A stretch of 39,980 bases of DNA from Nitrososphaerota archaeon. Its GTDB lineage: Archaea; Thermoproteota; Nitrososphaeria; Nitrososphaerales; Nitrosopumilaceae. Below are positions 8,573-16,659 of this stretch, in pieces; the stretch's first letter is position 1, and each line of letters starts with the position of its first letter. The notes beneath the pieces are model-generated. The model was not told where the DNA came from. It saw only the letters and a program-made list of their open reading frames with translations, and searched no databases. A program made the translations under genes and the position numbers. Location: assembly GCA_028866895.1 (NCBI GenBank), contig JAGWHF010000002.1, forward strand, positions 241,279 to 281,258, read 5' to 3'.

Positions 8573-9900
8573 GATTTGGGCGGGTGGGCAAACCTGTTTT
8601 TCGGATTCTTGTGGTACTCTACAGGGATGCTGGAGTCTTTCTGCCTCCCAGTCAGAATCCCAACAACCGTATCATCCTTTTTGATGACACCTTCCTGCAT
8701 CAGCTTCCTGATTCCAGCGGGCACTGCGCCTGAGGCCATTTCGCAATCAAACCCGTTTAGTCCAACCAAGGCCATCCCATCCAACATATCGCCGTCAGAA
8801 ACTTGGGTGACTACACCGTCTGTAAAGTCCAAAGCCCTTAATCCCTTGACTATGTTTGCAGGTTTTGCAATTTGAATTGCGGTCGCCTTCGTCTTGGGTT
8901 TTATTCCATTTGAATCCATGAATTTGTAATATCTGTTTATTATATCCGTGTCAGGCTTGCCATTGTTCCATCTGACTTCCACGCCCTCGAACTTCCCGTT
9001 GTACAAGGTGTAGAGCGTATTTGCACCCTCAGAATTCACTACCGCAATTCTGGGAATCTTTTTAATCCACCCCCATTCATAAAGCTCCATCAGGCTTTTT
9101 CCGCAACTTGATGTATTCCCAAGCGCCCCTCCGGGATATACTATCCAATCAGGGGCGTTCCAGTCTAAAGACTCGAGAGCTCTGAAAACGATTGTCTTCT
9201 GCCCCTCTATCCTGAAAGGATTTACAGAATTTACGGTGTACCCACCTCCCTCTCCAGCCCGCTTGAGCGAAGTCGAGAGGGCATCGTCGAAATTTCCTTT
9301 TATCTCTATTACCTGAGCCCCAAATTGAAATGCCTGCCCTAATTTCCCAGGAGCCACTTCTCCAGCTGGTATGTATACATCGCATTCCATGTTCTCATTG
9401 GCGGCGTACATTGCAGCCGAGGCGGATGTGTTGCCAGTCGATGCGCAAATGATTTTCTTGATATTTACAAGCTTGGCGTGTGTAACAGCGGTTGTCATGC
9501 CGTTGTCCTTGAAAGATCCGCTTGGGTTGTACCCCTCTGGCTGAAGCCACAGGTTTTGCACGCCAACATAATCCGATACTTTGGACATGTGATACGGTTT
9601 CGAGAGTCTACCCTCTGCCCCGTCAAGCGAAACAAGAAATTTTGAACAATCTTCTATGCTTTCGGTATCAATCTCGCAAAAATTGAGCAGTTCCCTGAAC
9701 CTCCAGACCCCACTCTCGTTGAAAATGTTATTAGCATGATTCCTGCGCTTGTAAAAAACTTCCTTGAGAGAGGTTGACGGCGTTGATTTGTATCTCACAT
9801 CCAGAAGGTGTCCACGCTCGCATTCGATTCTGACCTCCCGGATGGGATATTCCAGACCGCAACTTGGGTCTATGCATTTCTGGAACGCTTCAATCGGCAT
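8569..9900 (-). CDS. thrC: Threonine synthase
   Basis: PLP enzyme converting O-phosphohomoserine to threonine and phosphate. 443 residues. NPSGSFKDNGM holds the PLP-binding Lys131; CASTGNTSASAA is the phosphate-binding loop region; GAQVIEIKGNFDDA and YPGGALGNTSS are further family signatures. The N-terminal part has Cys9, Cys14 and Cys27 in a ribbon-like arrangement, as in many archaeal threonine synthases. The start is ATG at 9898-9900, with a TATA element TTTAAATAAG about 28 nt before it, indicating a leaderless mRNA. I prefer threonine synthase to cysteate synthase or threonine dehydratase because of the long N-terminal domain and the overall length, but did not run a phylogeny. Confidence 0.9.
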   Translation of the reverse strand: MPIEAFQKCIDPSCGLEYPIREVRIECERGHLLDVRYKSTPSTSLKEVFYKRRNHANNIFNESGVWRFRELLNFCEIDTESIEDCSKFLVSLDGAEGRLSKPYHMSKVSDYVGVQNLWLQPEGYNPSGSFKDNGMTTAVTHAKLVNIKKIICASTGNTSASAAMYAANENMECDVYIPAGEVAPGKLGQAFQFGAQVIEIKGNFDDALSTSLKRAGEGGGYTVNSVNPFRIEGQKTIVFRALESLDWNAPDWIVYPGGALGNTSSCGKSLMELYEWGWIKKIPRIAVVNSEGANTLYTLYNGKFEGVEVRWNNGKPDTDIINRYYKFMDSNGIKPKTKATAIQIAKPANIVKGLRALDFTDGVVTQVSDGDMLDGMALVGLNGFDCEMASGAVPAGIRKLMQEGVIKKDDTVVGILTGRQKDSSIPVEYHKNPKNRFAHPPKS

Positions 9901-10037
9901 TATGGAAAATTTAGGCGGTACTTATTTAAAGCTAGGGGGTTCCCATTTCCCACACAACGATTGCAAGAAAACCCCACTTACTTTGTAGACAGGAATAAAA
10001 GAGATAACGCGCATGACTTTCCAGCAGGTGATCAGCA

Positions 10038-10283
10038 ATGCGGTTTACCATAATGTCATACGGGGGGGCAATTCTGATAATTTCTGCAATTATGCACTAC
10101 TTGGTGGTTCCAGGACTGGAGAATTGCAGCTCCATGACGGGAATAGTCTCAACCTACATGTCAAAGGATTATTCCCTTGGATGTCGTATCCTCTCAGACA
10201 TTCAAATCGGTGTAGTGGCAGGCGAGATAGCCGGCGCCGCAATCATTGCGGTGGGCCTGTTGCTAAAACCCAGAATTGTATGA
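10038..10283 (+). CDS. Small two-helix membrane protein
   Basis: 81 residues: N-terminal hydrophobic helix (about residues 7-25, GGAILIISAIMHYLVVPGL), a polar loop with two cysteines, and a second helix (about residues 54-75, ending AAIIAVGLLLKP). No family is recognised. The ATG at 10038 is preceded by AGGTGATC, a possible ribosome-binding site, and an AATAAAAGAGA TATA-like stretch lies near 9990. A longer, overlapping frame of the same strand (10013-10312) has no membrane pattern and is rejected. The 3' end abuts the convergent Cys-rich peptide gene. Confidence 0.6.
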   Translation: MRFTIMSYGGAILIISAIMHYLVVPGLENCSSMTGIVSTYMSKDYSLGCRILSDIQIGVVAGEIAGAAIIAVGLLLKPRIV

Positions 10284-10284
10284 A

Positions 10285-10413
10285 TCATCTTTTCGGTCCT
10301 GACCTCATGTGAAAATTTACACAACATTTGCATTCCTTTAAAATGCAATCCCTCTCCGTCAAATGACCGCAAATCCCGCATTCACAGTGTGTTTGCATAC
10401 CTTTCCTTGACAT
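10285..10413 (-). CDS. Cys-rich zinc-binding micro-protein
   Basis: 42-residue ORF, ATG at 10411-10413 and TGA at 10285-10287; an internal ATG at 10396-10398 would give 37 residues. The sequence contains HCECGICGHLT, then a short helix-like segment, then CKCCVNFHM: seven cysteines and several histidines in under 30 residues, the makeup of a zinc knuckle or small zinc ribbon. Such peptides are frequently left out of annotations. It ends tail to tail with the membrane protein at 10283, one base apart. No function can be assigned. Confidence 0.6.
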   Translation of the reverse strand: MSRKGMQTHCECGICGHLTERDCILKECKCCVNFHMRSGPKR

Positions 10414-10468
10414 ATCTTAACATTTCACCCATATGAGGGTTATTTTCTGATTAATTTGTGAATTTGAG

Positions 10469-10831
10469 CTATTTTTTTAGCTTTTTTTGTTTTGCGGCCG
10501 TCTTGCCTTTTTCTGTCTTGGCTTTCTCCTCGGCATGCCTAGCCCGTGCTTCCTCCGTTTCTTTGCTCTTCTCATCAACCGCCTTCATCACAGCTTGAAT
10601 TAATGCGTCAAGATCACTGTCGGAAACAGCTGGCTCCACCGTGCTTGCAATCTGGTTTATCGCATCAGAAATTGCAGAACTTACCTCGCCAAAACTTTCA
10701 GGGTCCTCGTAGGCCGCATTATAAAGAGCTTTGAGCCTCCTTACGTCCGACAGAAGCTGATCAGTCAGTGTTATTCTATACTTCTTGCCGCTTAATGTGA
10801 TCTCCTGACTTATCATGTTTGGATTCTTCAT
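10469..10831 (-). CDS. Conserved-type hypothetical helical protein with Lys-rich tail
   Basis: 120 residues. The first about 25 residues (SQEITLSGKKYRITLTDQLL) look like a short beta hairpin; residues 28-85 are amphipathic helix; the tail after residue 88 is highly charged (ETEEARARHAEEK and then a Lys-rich end). No recognised domain. The charged end suggests a nucleic-acid or protein contact, but this is a guess. It lies 35 nt downstream of the anchored protein at 10867 on the same strand, so they may be cotranscribed. Confidence 0.6.
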   Translation of the reverse strand: MKNPNMISQEITLSGKKYRITLTDQLLSDVRRLKALYNAAYEDPESFGEVSSAISDAINQIASTVEPAVSDSDLDALIQAVMKAVDEKSKETEEARARHAEEKAKTEKGKTAAKQKKLKK

Positions 10832-10866
10832 CCTACTGTCATAAAGTTTTCTGTGGTAAATCGACG

Positions 10867-11436
10867 TTACCCGGATCCTGATGGGAACTGATATGAATCT
10901 GGTATGATCGAGGGGGCTTTACCATAAACCAAGACCACCTCCCCATTTTGCGGCAGGATGGTATCGTTTAGATCAGATGCGGCCTTCTTACCGTCAATGA
11001 ATATGGCCGGGCTTCCAAGAGGTGGCAGACTGCTTGTACCTTTCCAAACATCGATAAGCTGGGAGAGACTGAATTGTCTTTGCTCTGGGGCCTCAATATT
11101 TATGATTCCGCCAGTGTTACCAGTATTTATCCAGTATTTGCAAGTACCATTCATGATTCCAATATTGCTTGGAACTGTCTGCGGCTTACCATCGATGAAG
11201 ATGTCCATATGGGCCTCGCCCCTGAAACCATAGGTCGCCATTTCGTCGCATTGAACTCCGTCAATTATGGGGGCGGCGGTCGAACCAGTTTGTTTTGGAT
11301 TCAACCCAAAAGAAAGGCCGACCAATAATGCCACAAAAGCTCCTATTGCCACTACTGCAATAATTGTCTTCTTATCCTTCCCGCGCTCTTTTTCCACATC
11401 TATTTTGCCTGTTTTCTTTCTAGTTTTTTTTACCAA
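10867..11436 (-). CDS. Membrane-anchored extracellular protein, thioredoxin-like pattern possible
   Basis: 189 residues. A very basic cytoplasmic N-terminus (about 22 residues, KKTRKKTGK and so on), one membrane helix (about residues 23-45, IIAVVAIGAFVALLVGLSFGL) and an outward domain. The domain has CDEMATYGFRGEAHMDIFIDGK, then CKYWINTGNTGGIINIEAP, then AIFIDGKKAASDLNDTILPQNGEVVLVYG. Two cysteines could pair. The pattern recurs in thaumarchaeal and some bacterial hypothetical proteins; no function is known to me. The start is TTG at 11434-11436 because no ATG or GTG occurs in the basic leader. Confidence 0.65.
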   Translation of the reverse strand: MVKKTRKKTGKIDVEKERGKDKKTIIAVVAIGAFVALLVGLSFGLNPKQTGSTAAPIIDGVQCDEMATYGFRGEAHMDIFIDGKPQTVPSNIGIMNGTCKYWINTGNTGGIINIEAPEQRQFSLSQLIDVWKGTSSLPPLGSPAIFIDGKKAASDLNDTILPQNGEVVLVYGKAPSIIPDSYQFPSGSG

Positions 11437-11541
11437 ATCTTCCCACGTTTTGAGGTTTCAAACCCTCTAGTTTTCAATCTAATTTTAACCTCTTGTTTGC
11501 TCGCCTCTCTTTTGGACAACATTGGGCCCACTCCTTGGGAA

Positions 11542-11553
11542 ATCTTATAAGAT
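11542..11553. promoter_or_regulatory. Palindrome ATCTTATAAGAT containing a TATA element
   Basis: A perfect 12-bp palindrome whose centre CTTATAAG is TATA-like, in the divergent space between the anchored protein (11436, minus) and the flavin reductase-like gene (11634, plus). It may serve as a core promoter or operator. A second TATA-like stretch (CTATTATTC, near 11604-11612) is nearer the 11634 start and fits the near-leaderless spacing better, so the role of the palindrome is uncertain. Confidence 0.3.
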
Positions 11554-11633
11554 ATCATGACCCTTGAGAGAAATTTCAGGCCCTCAAAACAAACCAAGGT
11601 AGACTATTATTCGCGGAAACTGAAAACCATCCT

Positions 11634-12527
11634 ATGAAATCCAACCAGATGGGAGAGGCCCAAAGATTTTTTCTTACCAGCGTCAGCCTCATAACTTCAG
11701 ACGGTCCATACGGTCAAAACGTCATGGCTGCCGAATGGACCATGCAGATATCATATAGGCCCATGCTTATTGCAGTTTTCATTCATGAAGGTTCTGCCAC
11801 ACTTTACAACATAAAAATGAAGAAAAAGTTTGCCATAAACTTGGCATCTGAAGATCAATCCGCACTCGTAAGTGTAGCTGGAGGATATTCAAGGAGAGAG
11901 GTAGACAAGCTAAGGTTAACTGGATTGTTCAATACGAGGACCGGCAGGTTTGGCCTTCCATTAATTAGAGATTGCGTGGTTGCTGCCGAATGCAAATTGT
12001 TTTCCATTGAAAAATTCGGTGATCACACCATGGTTGTAGGAAAGGTCTTGTCGATAGAATACAATCCGGAAAAAAAACCATTGATTTACCATCAAAGAAG
12101 GTATTTCAAAGTTGGCCGGAAGATTGAACCCAGGAGGAAGGAGGTCAAAGTTGGTAAGAAAATTTTTGATGTTTTCAATAGTGGGAACAAGGAATTTGTA
12201 GCAAAGTATGCTGGTTTCAGGGTTATTTCAAAAGGCATGGTCCTAGTCTCTCAAAATGACACGCATGCGACCAATTGCTTCATACCGTATGTGCGCACAA
12301 CAAAACATCACGATAACAAGAAAGAGTTAGAGTCTCATTTGAAAAGGCTTCAATTGAAGATCCAACTGTATGACGAACCCGAGATAAAACGCCTGATGTT
12401 AAAATACAACGGAAGGTGTCTTCGAACCAATTTCATCCTTTTCGGTGGCAAACTTGGCGATACACCAAAAAATTACCAATGGAAGCCTTTTGCACGTGAC
12501 GCATTTCTAAAGTCCCTTATCAAATAA
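11634..12527 (+). CDS. Flavin reductase-like (FMN-binding split barrel) protein with extra C-terminal domain
   Basis: 297 residues. The first about 165 match the flavin reductase-like split-barrel fold: SVSLITSDGPYGQNVMAAEW (FMN phosphate-loop region), PMLIAVFIHEGSATLYNIK, FAINLASEDQ and GDHTMVVGKVLSIEY followed by PLIYHQRRYFKVG. These proteins bind FMN and often reduce it with NAD(P)H or act as partner reductases. The remaining 130 residues form a basic domain I do not recognise, containing CFIPYVRTTKHHDNKKE and a helical stretch. The gene converges with 12520-12885 and overlaps it by 8 nt. Confidence 0.8.
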   Translation: MKSNQMGEAQRFFLTSVSLITSDGPYGQNVMAAEWTMQISYRPMLIAVFIHEGSATLYNIKMKKKFAINLASEDQSALVSVAGGYSRREVDKLRLTGLFNTRTGRFGLPLIRDCVVAAECKLFSIEKFGDHTMVVGKVLSIEYNPEKKPLIYHQRRYFKVGRKIEPRRKEVKVGKKIFDVFNSGNKEFVAKYAGFRVISKGMVLVSQNDTHATNCFIPYVRTTKHHDNKKELESHLKRLQLKIQLYDEPEIKRLMLKYNGRCLRTNFILFGGKLGDTPKNYQWKPFARDAFLKSLIK

Positions 12528-12885
12528 CAATGTAATCAAGCGCCACCGCATCGCCTAAAAGAGATGCATGTCTTGTACTCAGTATATACCCGTTTTTTAT
12601 ATCGGTTGTCTGGACCCAACGGTTTGTTGAGCTGTAATGCCTCTTCTCCTTCATCTCCTTTTCAATTTCTTGAAGGTCAAACTCACCCTCCTCCACCTGC
12701 TGTGTCTTAATGTGTTTTATTGTAACTAGGATTTTTTTCACTTTTACCCTTACTCCGAACCTCCAGACATGGTCAGAGGTATCATCCTGCACCTCGAGAA
12801 GCTTGAGCTTTATTTCTTTGGTGCCCAGAGCATCATGGCTTACAAGACTTCGCTCATCTACAAAGTCCTCAAAACTCATTAGCAC
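12520..12885 (-). CDS. Hypothetical protein, 121 residues
   Basis: No recognised domain. The pattern is mixed beta (KLKLLEVQDDTSDHVWRFGVRVKVKKILVTIKHIK) followed by a charged helix (DLQEIEKEMKEKRHY) and a final beta segment ending ALDYIVI. Soluble and cytoplasmic by composition. It is 27 nt downstream of the resolvase gene on the same strand, so an operon with a DNA-repair function is possible, but nothing in the sequence itself shows this. Confidence 0.55.
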   Translation of the reverse strand: MLMSFEDFVDERSLVSHDALGTKEIKLKLLEVQDDTSDHVWRFGVRVKVKKILVTIKHIKTQQVEEGEFDLQEIEKEMKEKRHYSSTNRWVQTTDIKNGYILSTRHASLLGDAVALDYIVI

Positions 12886-12912
12886 TGATATGTATGGTCG
12901 CCATTAAAGAAG

Positions 12913-13533
12913 TTATTGGATCCTGGGCATGCTTTCCGATGGAGCCGCATTCTCAATCGGCGTAATCCTGACCCTGGTCCTAAAAGGCATAAAACAATCC
13001 TCCAAATTCAACGGGTTCCTTTTTCCATCCACTATGGAATATGTCGACCCATCATACGTGCATACAAAATTGGTTACCGGGTTTGAATCTGACCACACCT
13101 TGTAGTATTCCCGCAGTTCCCGCTGCTCATACCTTCCTTTCCCTATCCTTTTCTTAGAGAGAAACTTGAAGGCAACAATCATTTTCCTCGTCTCATAAAT
13201 CTCGAACGTGTTAATCCATTTAAGACATCGGAGGATCTGATCATGTGGAACTTGGAGTGTCGTACTTGTTCCTGACTTGGCCTCTATGGTGTAAATCGTG
13301 TTCGCTCTTGAACTCACAGCTAAAATATCCGGCAAGCCCACGCTTGGTGACCCAAGTCGAAATGCTTTCCACCCTTCAACTGAATTGAATCTTTTCACAA
13401 GCGTATCCTCCCAGTTGTATCCGCGTTGCCTCCTCACCCGTGCAACTTTCTGGTTTTCCGACTTGTAATCATGCCTGCCCGGCCGCCTTCCATTATTAAC
13501 TACTCGCCCGATCCCTGTCTCTTCCATCTCCAT
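12913..13533 (-). CDS. hjc: Archaeal Holliday junction resolvase (Hjc type)
   Basis: Endonuclease that cuts four-way DNA junctions. With the ATG at 13531-13533 the product has 206 residues. The nuclease motif runs GYNWEDTLVKRF (Glu42), GSPSVGLPDILAV (Asp69) and YTIEAKSG (Glu84, Lys86), the E-D-ExK core of the archaeal Hjc/restriction-like fold, preceded by a basic stretch with VARVRRQRG. The frame is open to an ATG at 13695, but the added 54 residues (MKRHPFPVKCNG and on) do not resemble the family. An AT-rich TATA element (TTTATTTGTAAAT in mRNA sense, near 13547-13560) is about 20-28 nt before the shorter start, so I chose the shorter start. About 80 residues after the nuclease core are extra compared with euryarchaeal Hjc. 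Confidence 0.85.
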   Translation of the reverse strand: MEMEETGIGRVVNNGRRPGRHDYKSENQKVARVRRQRGYNWEDTLVKRFNSVEGWKAFRLGSPSVGLPDILAVSSRANTIYTIEAKSGTSTTLQVPHDQILRCLKWINTFEIYETRKMIVAFKFLSKKRIGKGRYEQRELREYYKVWSDSNPVTNFVCTYDGSTYSIVDGKRNPLNLEDCFMPFRTRVRITPIENAAPSESMPRIQ

Positions 13534-13895
13534 GGTTAACAATACCGATTTACAAATAAAGTAATAGACTTGTGGGTAATTCTGATATGACCTGCAGACC
13601 AACTGTGCCATATACTGATACCGCGATCCGAATTGCCAATAATCTGCCATCTGGTCCGTCCCATTACACTTAACCGGGAATGGATGCCTTTTCAAAACGG
13701 ATGGTTAGCCACGGGATGTCAGGTTCCCGAGAATTCAAGCCCGTAACTACTGGCAACTCTTGCTGGGAAGAACCCTGGGAGATCGCCAAACCATCATTCA
13801 TTTTGATTCAACCAGAACGCGGATTGAACATTACTATATAAATCCGAGAGAAAACAAACTCAGGATTAATATGTTGTAGTGAAATTTGAAAAGAC
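13534..13895. other. 362-nt divergent intergenic region hjc / hypothetical
   Basis: It holds the hjc promoter at its left end and, at 13833-13841, a clear TATA element (TATATAAAT) for the plus-strand gene at 13896. In between I see no coding pattern other than the unlikely N-terminal extension of hjc, and no repeat or RNA structure. Confidence 0.4.
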
Positions 13896-14228
13896 ATGTC
13901 CTCAAATGAGGTCTTCACCTATCTGAAATACAAAGACTATGTCGATCTACTGAAGGTTATCCTTTATTCATCTCAGTCCATGTTGGGCGCCATCCCGTTA
14001 CTTTATCACATAAACCACAACGGCCAAAACGTCATTTTCATCCAGACAGGAACAATAGGAGGCATCGTTGTTCATTATCTCACCGCACCTGAGAAACCAA
14101 AAAAGAAATTCGTCGAGCTAAAACGACTCACCGGTGATTTTGCCTTTGTGGACAAGATTGGAAGCGACAGCATGTCGATATACATCCCGATATTGGAGCT
14201 TGAAAAATCGACCCTGGTCTTTCCTTAG
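13896..14228 (+). CDS. Hypothetical protein, 110 residues
   Basis: Mixed alpha/beta, soluble. Recognisable segments are an N-terminal helix (YLKYKDYVDLLKVILYSSQSM), two hydrophobic beta strands (NVIFIQTGTIGGIVVHYLT), a basic linker (KPKKKFVEL) and a final strand (SMSIYIPILEL). No known domain. A TATA element lies at 13833-13841, giving a leader of roughly 30 nt. The stop overlaps the DUF35 gene tail to tail by 4 nt. It might be a lineage-specific thaumarchaeal family. Confidence 0.6.
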   Translation: MSSNEVFTYLKYKDYVDLLKVILYSSQSMLGAIPLLYHINHNGQNVIFIQTGTIGGIVVHYLTAPEKPKKKFVELKRLTGDFAFVDKIGSDSMSIYIPILELEKSTLVFP

Positions 14229-14572
14229 GAGTTTTGGCTGCCATTTCGTTGCACCGTTGAAGAAAAAATAAAGATCTCATCGCCGTCATAATCGCATTTT
14301 TCAAGATTCATTATCTGTCCTACATCTGGCCTTTCTGAACCCTTTACGGTTCCTACAATTCTTATCTGACTCTCAAATTCAACTATGCCAAAGCATTCTC
14401 CTTTATTATACGAATATTCGACCAGTTTTCCTTTCCGAGAAATCTCCCTCCAAGTTGTCTCGTTAAGGCATTTGTTGCAGTAATTGCTAGGGGGCCACAC
14501 AATTTTTTTGCACCTAGAGCATTCGCTACACACGAATTTGTCTCTCTTCAATTCCTCCTCGAATCTGCTCAT
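14225..14572 (-). CDS. DUF35 zinc-ribbon/OB-fold acyl-CoA-associated protein
   Basis: 115 residues. An N-terminal helix is followed by a rubredoxin-like zinc ribbon (VCSECSRCKKIVWPPSNYCNKC, with two CxxC knuckles) and an OB-fold barrel (GKLVEYSYN, GIVEFESQIRIVGTV). DUF35 proteins pair with thiolases and, in archaeal mevalonate synthesis, form a thiolase-DUF35-HMG-CoA synthase complex. Its start overlaps the thiolase stop by 4 nt, which strongly links the two. OB fold plus zinc ribbon should not be read as nucleic-acid binding here. Confidence 0.88.
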   Translation of the reverse strand: MSRFEEELKRDKFVCSECSRCKKIVWPPSNYCNKCLNETTWREISRKGKLVEYSYNKGECFGIVEFESQIRIVGTVKGSERPDVGQIMNLEKCDYDGDEIFIFSSTVQRNGSQNS

Positions 14573-15678
14573 GCCTGAAGGATTAAGACTGTAGAAGAGG
14601 TTGCCGCCGCAGACATGTTGTGAATCAAGGCGGTCTTTGCACTTTCTACCTGCCTCCCGCCTGCGGTTCCTTGCAGTTGATAGAAACCCTCTATTGTCTG
14701 TGCAACGCCAGTTGCTCCCAACGGATGACCCGTACCAATTAATCCCCCCCGAGGATTCACCTTCTTACAGTTTGTATCATGCAATTCCCTAACCAACGAC
14801 GAGCCTTTTCCTCGCTCGGCTAGTTGCAAATCCTCCAAGGCCATTATCTCGCAAATACTGAAAGCATCATGAACCTCTGCCACGTCTATATCTTTTGGGG
14901 ATTTTCGCGCCATGCTGTACGCATCACGTGAGGCTAGTACAGTACTTTCCATAGATGACAGGTCCGCGTTCTTCGTAAATCCGGCCGATATCGACTTTTG
15001 TCCAATCCCAGCAATCCAAACTGGACTATCTGTAAATTGTCGGATGGCATCTTCAGAAGCGAGCAGGATGGAGGCTGCACCATTACACGGCATGGAACAA
15101 TCCAAAAGCCTTACATTGTCAGTCAGGGTCTTTGATCTCATCACTTCACCTACAGAATATGAGCGGTCAAAAAAAGAATACGGATTTTCCAGCCCGTTTC
15201 TGTGATTTTTAGCCGAGACGTAAGCCAAGTCTTCCAATGTAGTCCCAAACTTTCTCATATGCGAGCTTGCAAATAGGGAAGACCAGAATATAGGGTGCTT
15301 GTACTTCCCTCTTGATTTGTCCCAACTCAGGACAAGCCCAGGGCTATCTGTCCTTTCAGCCCCCGTTACCAATGCCACATCTGCAAGTCCGGATGAGATG
15401 TAGGCAAATGCTGATACGATGCAGTTTGTTCCAGAGTTACAGAGGCTCTCTACGGAGTGGGCAATCCTTGGAGATATGCCTGCAAGTTCGGAAACTATGC
15501 TTGCAAGATATTTTTCATTAGCATTGGTTGATGTCAGTACAACATCAATATCCTCCTGGCTCAGGTTCCGAGTCTTATCAAAAATCGGCCTCATGGATGA
15601 AATCATCAATGATTCAACCGTATCTGGTTCTTTACTAAACTTAGCAAGACCAGCTGATGCAATACCCACTCTCTTCAA
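14569..15678 (-). CDS. Thiolase family protein (acetyl-CoA acetyltransferase / SCP-x type)
   Basis: 369 residues from the TTG at 15676-15678. The N-terminus MKRVGIASAGLAKFSK, SVESLCNSGTNCI with the nucleophilic Cys80, EVHDAFSICEIMAL, and GGLIGTGHPLGATG with a catalytic His are typical of the archaeal/SCP-x thiolase class. The C-terminal block reads HNMSAAATSSTVLIL; the Gly-rich or Cys-containing form common in acetoacetyl-CoA thiolases is missing, so the exact reaction is open. An upstream ATG at 15732 would run 54 nt into the preceding gene and is unlikely: a strong Shine-Dalgarno GGAGGAGGTC lies about 7 nt before the TTG, and the TTG is 1 nt after the LLM stop. It probably works with the DUF35 partner. 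Confidence 0.9.
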   Translation of the reverse strand: MKRVGIASAGLAKFSKEPDTVESLMISSMRPIFDKTRNLSQEDIDVVLTSTNANEKYLASIVSELAGISPRIAHSVESLCNSGTNCIVSAFAYISSGLADVALVTGAERTDSPGLVLSWDKSRGKYKHPIFWSSLFASSHMRKFGTTLEDLAYVSAKNHRNGLENPYSFFDRSYSVGEVMRSKTLTDNVRLLDCSMPCNGAASILLASEDAIRQFTDSPVWIAGIGQKSISAGFTKNADLSSMESTVLASRDAYSMARKSPKDIDVAEVHDAFSICEIMALEDLQLAERGKGSSLVRELHDTNCKKVNPRGGLIGTGHPLGATGVAQTIEGFYQLQGTAGGRQVESAKTALIHNMSAAATSSTVLILQA

Positions 15679-15679
15679 A

Positions 15680-16648
15680 TTACATGACCTCCTCCATAGT
15701 GGATGCAAGTAACCTGAAGGATTCCAGGACATTCCCCACGGGATTAAATTGCAGAATGGGGATTGTTATCCCAGCCCTCGCAAATTTTTCAATTTTTCTT
15801 ACTGCATCGTTTGGGGTACCATACAAGGCAAGGGATTCCACCATGGAGTCTGGAACAAATTCGAAAGTTTCTTCAAGGCCCGACCGACGGTATTCCTCAA
15901 ATATGGCACTGACTTCCCTTTCAAACCCATGCCCGGCCAAAAACTCTCGGTAGGTTTTTCCCACTGACACATAAAACGCTATTGTTTTTTTTGCCCTTAC
16001 CAATGCCTGTTCCAGATCTTCAGAGACACATGTTATCAACTGACATGCCACGTCAATCTCGCGCCTACTTTGCATCTGTGATATAGTTGCCTTCATCTCT
16101 TCGAGAGGTCTGAGGTAAAAAATTACGCCATCCCCCAGATCCCAGGCAAGGTCAACCATTTTTTTATTGATTGCTGCAAGAAAGATAGGGATTTTCGTCC
16201 TTACTGGTTTTACCAGCAAGGCAAAATTCCGGAGGTGAAAAAATTTGCCATCATATGTAACTTTCTTTCCGCACAATATCATCCTGATCACCTCCACGTA
16301 TTCTCTCATCCTGCCAATATTATGTGCATATTCCAACCCGTGCCAGTCTTCCACTATGGCCTTGCTGCTTGCCCCCAATCCCAACAACAGCCTTCCGTTG
16401 GAAAGTGCATCCAATGTAACTGCACTCATTGCTATGAGCGCTGGAGTCCTCGAATAGGTGTTAATAATCGAAGAGCCAATTTTTGGTTTTTTTGCAATCT
16501 GCGATATTGACGCCAACATGGCGCCGCTTTCCATGCCCCATGTCTCTGGAATCCATATTGAATCGGCAGAATGCCGGGACAAAACCTCTGCACAGTCCAG
16601 AACCTCACGTATTGTGAGGAGAGAGCCCAAACTAAACCCTATTCTCAT
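15680..16648 (-). CDS. F420-dependent LLM-class oxidoreductase (luciferase-like / Mer-like)
   Basis: 322 residues with the TIM-barrel pattern of the luciferase-like monooxygenase family: MRIGFSLGS, DSIWIPETWGMESGAMLASISQIAKK, GSSIINTYSRTPALIAM, LSNGRLLLGLGASS and PIFLAAINKKMVDLAWDLGDGVIFYL. In archaea this group includes methylene-tetrahydromethanopterin reductases and other F420-dependent hydride transferases. The substrate cannot be read. It is the second gene of a four-gene unit, 11 nt after the nucleotidyltransferase and directly before the thiolase. Confidence 0.87.
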   Translation of the reverse strand: MRIGFSLGSLLTIREVLDCAEVLSRHSADSIWIPETWGMESGAMLASISQIAKKPKIGSSIINTYSRTPALIAMSAVTLDALSNGRLLLGLGASSKAIVEDWHGLEYAHNIGRMREYVEVIRMILCGKKVTYDGKFFHLRNFALLVKPVRTKIPIFLAAINKKMVDLAWDLGDGVIFYLRPLEEMKATISQMQSRREIDVACQLITCVSEDLEQALVRAKKTIAFYVSVGKTYREFLAGHGFEREVSAIFEEYRRSGLEETFEFVPDSMVESLALYGTPNDAVRKIEKFARAGITIPILQFNPVGNVLESFRLLASTMEEVM

Positions 16649-16659
16649 ATTAAGTCACA

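Noticed and set aside
10013-10312. Alternative 99-codon frame over the small membrane protein
   Set aside because: The other frame (10038-10283) gives two clean membrane helices; this one gives mixed, disordered sequence.
13534-13695. N-terminal extension of the resolvase to the ATG at 13695
   Set aside because: The extra 54 residues are Cys/Tyr-rich without family similarity, and the TATA element fits the start at 13533.
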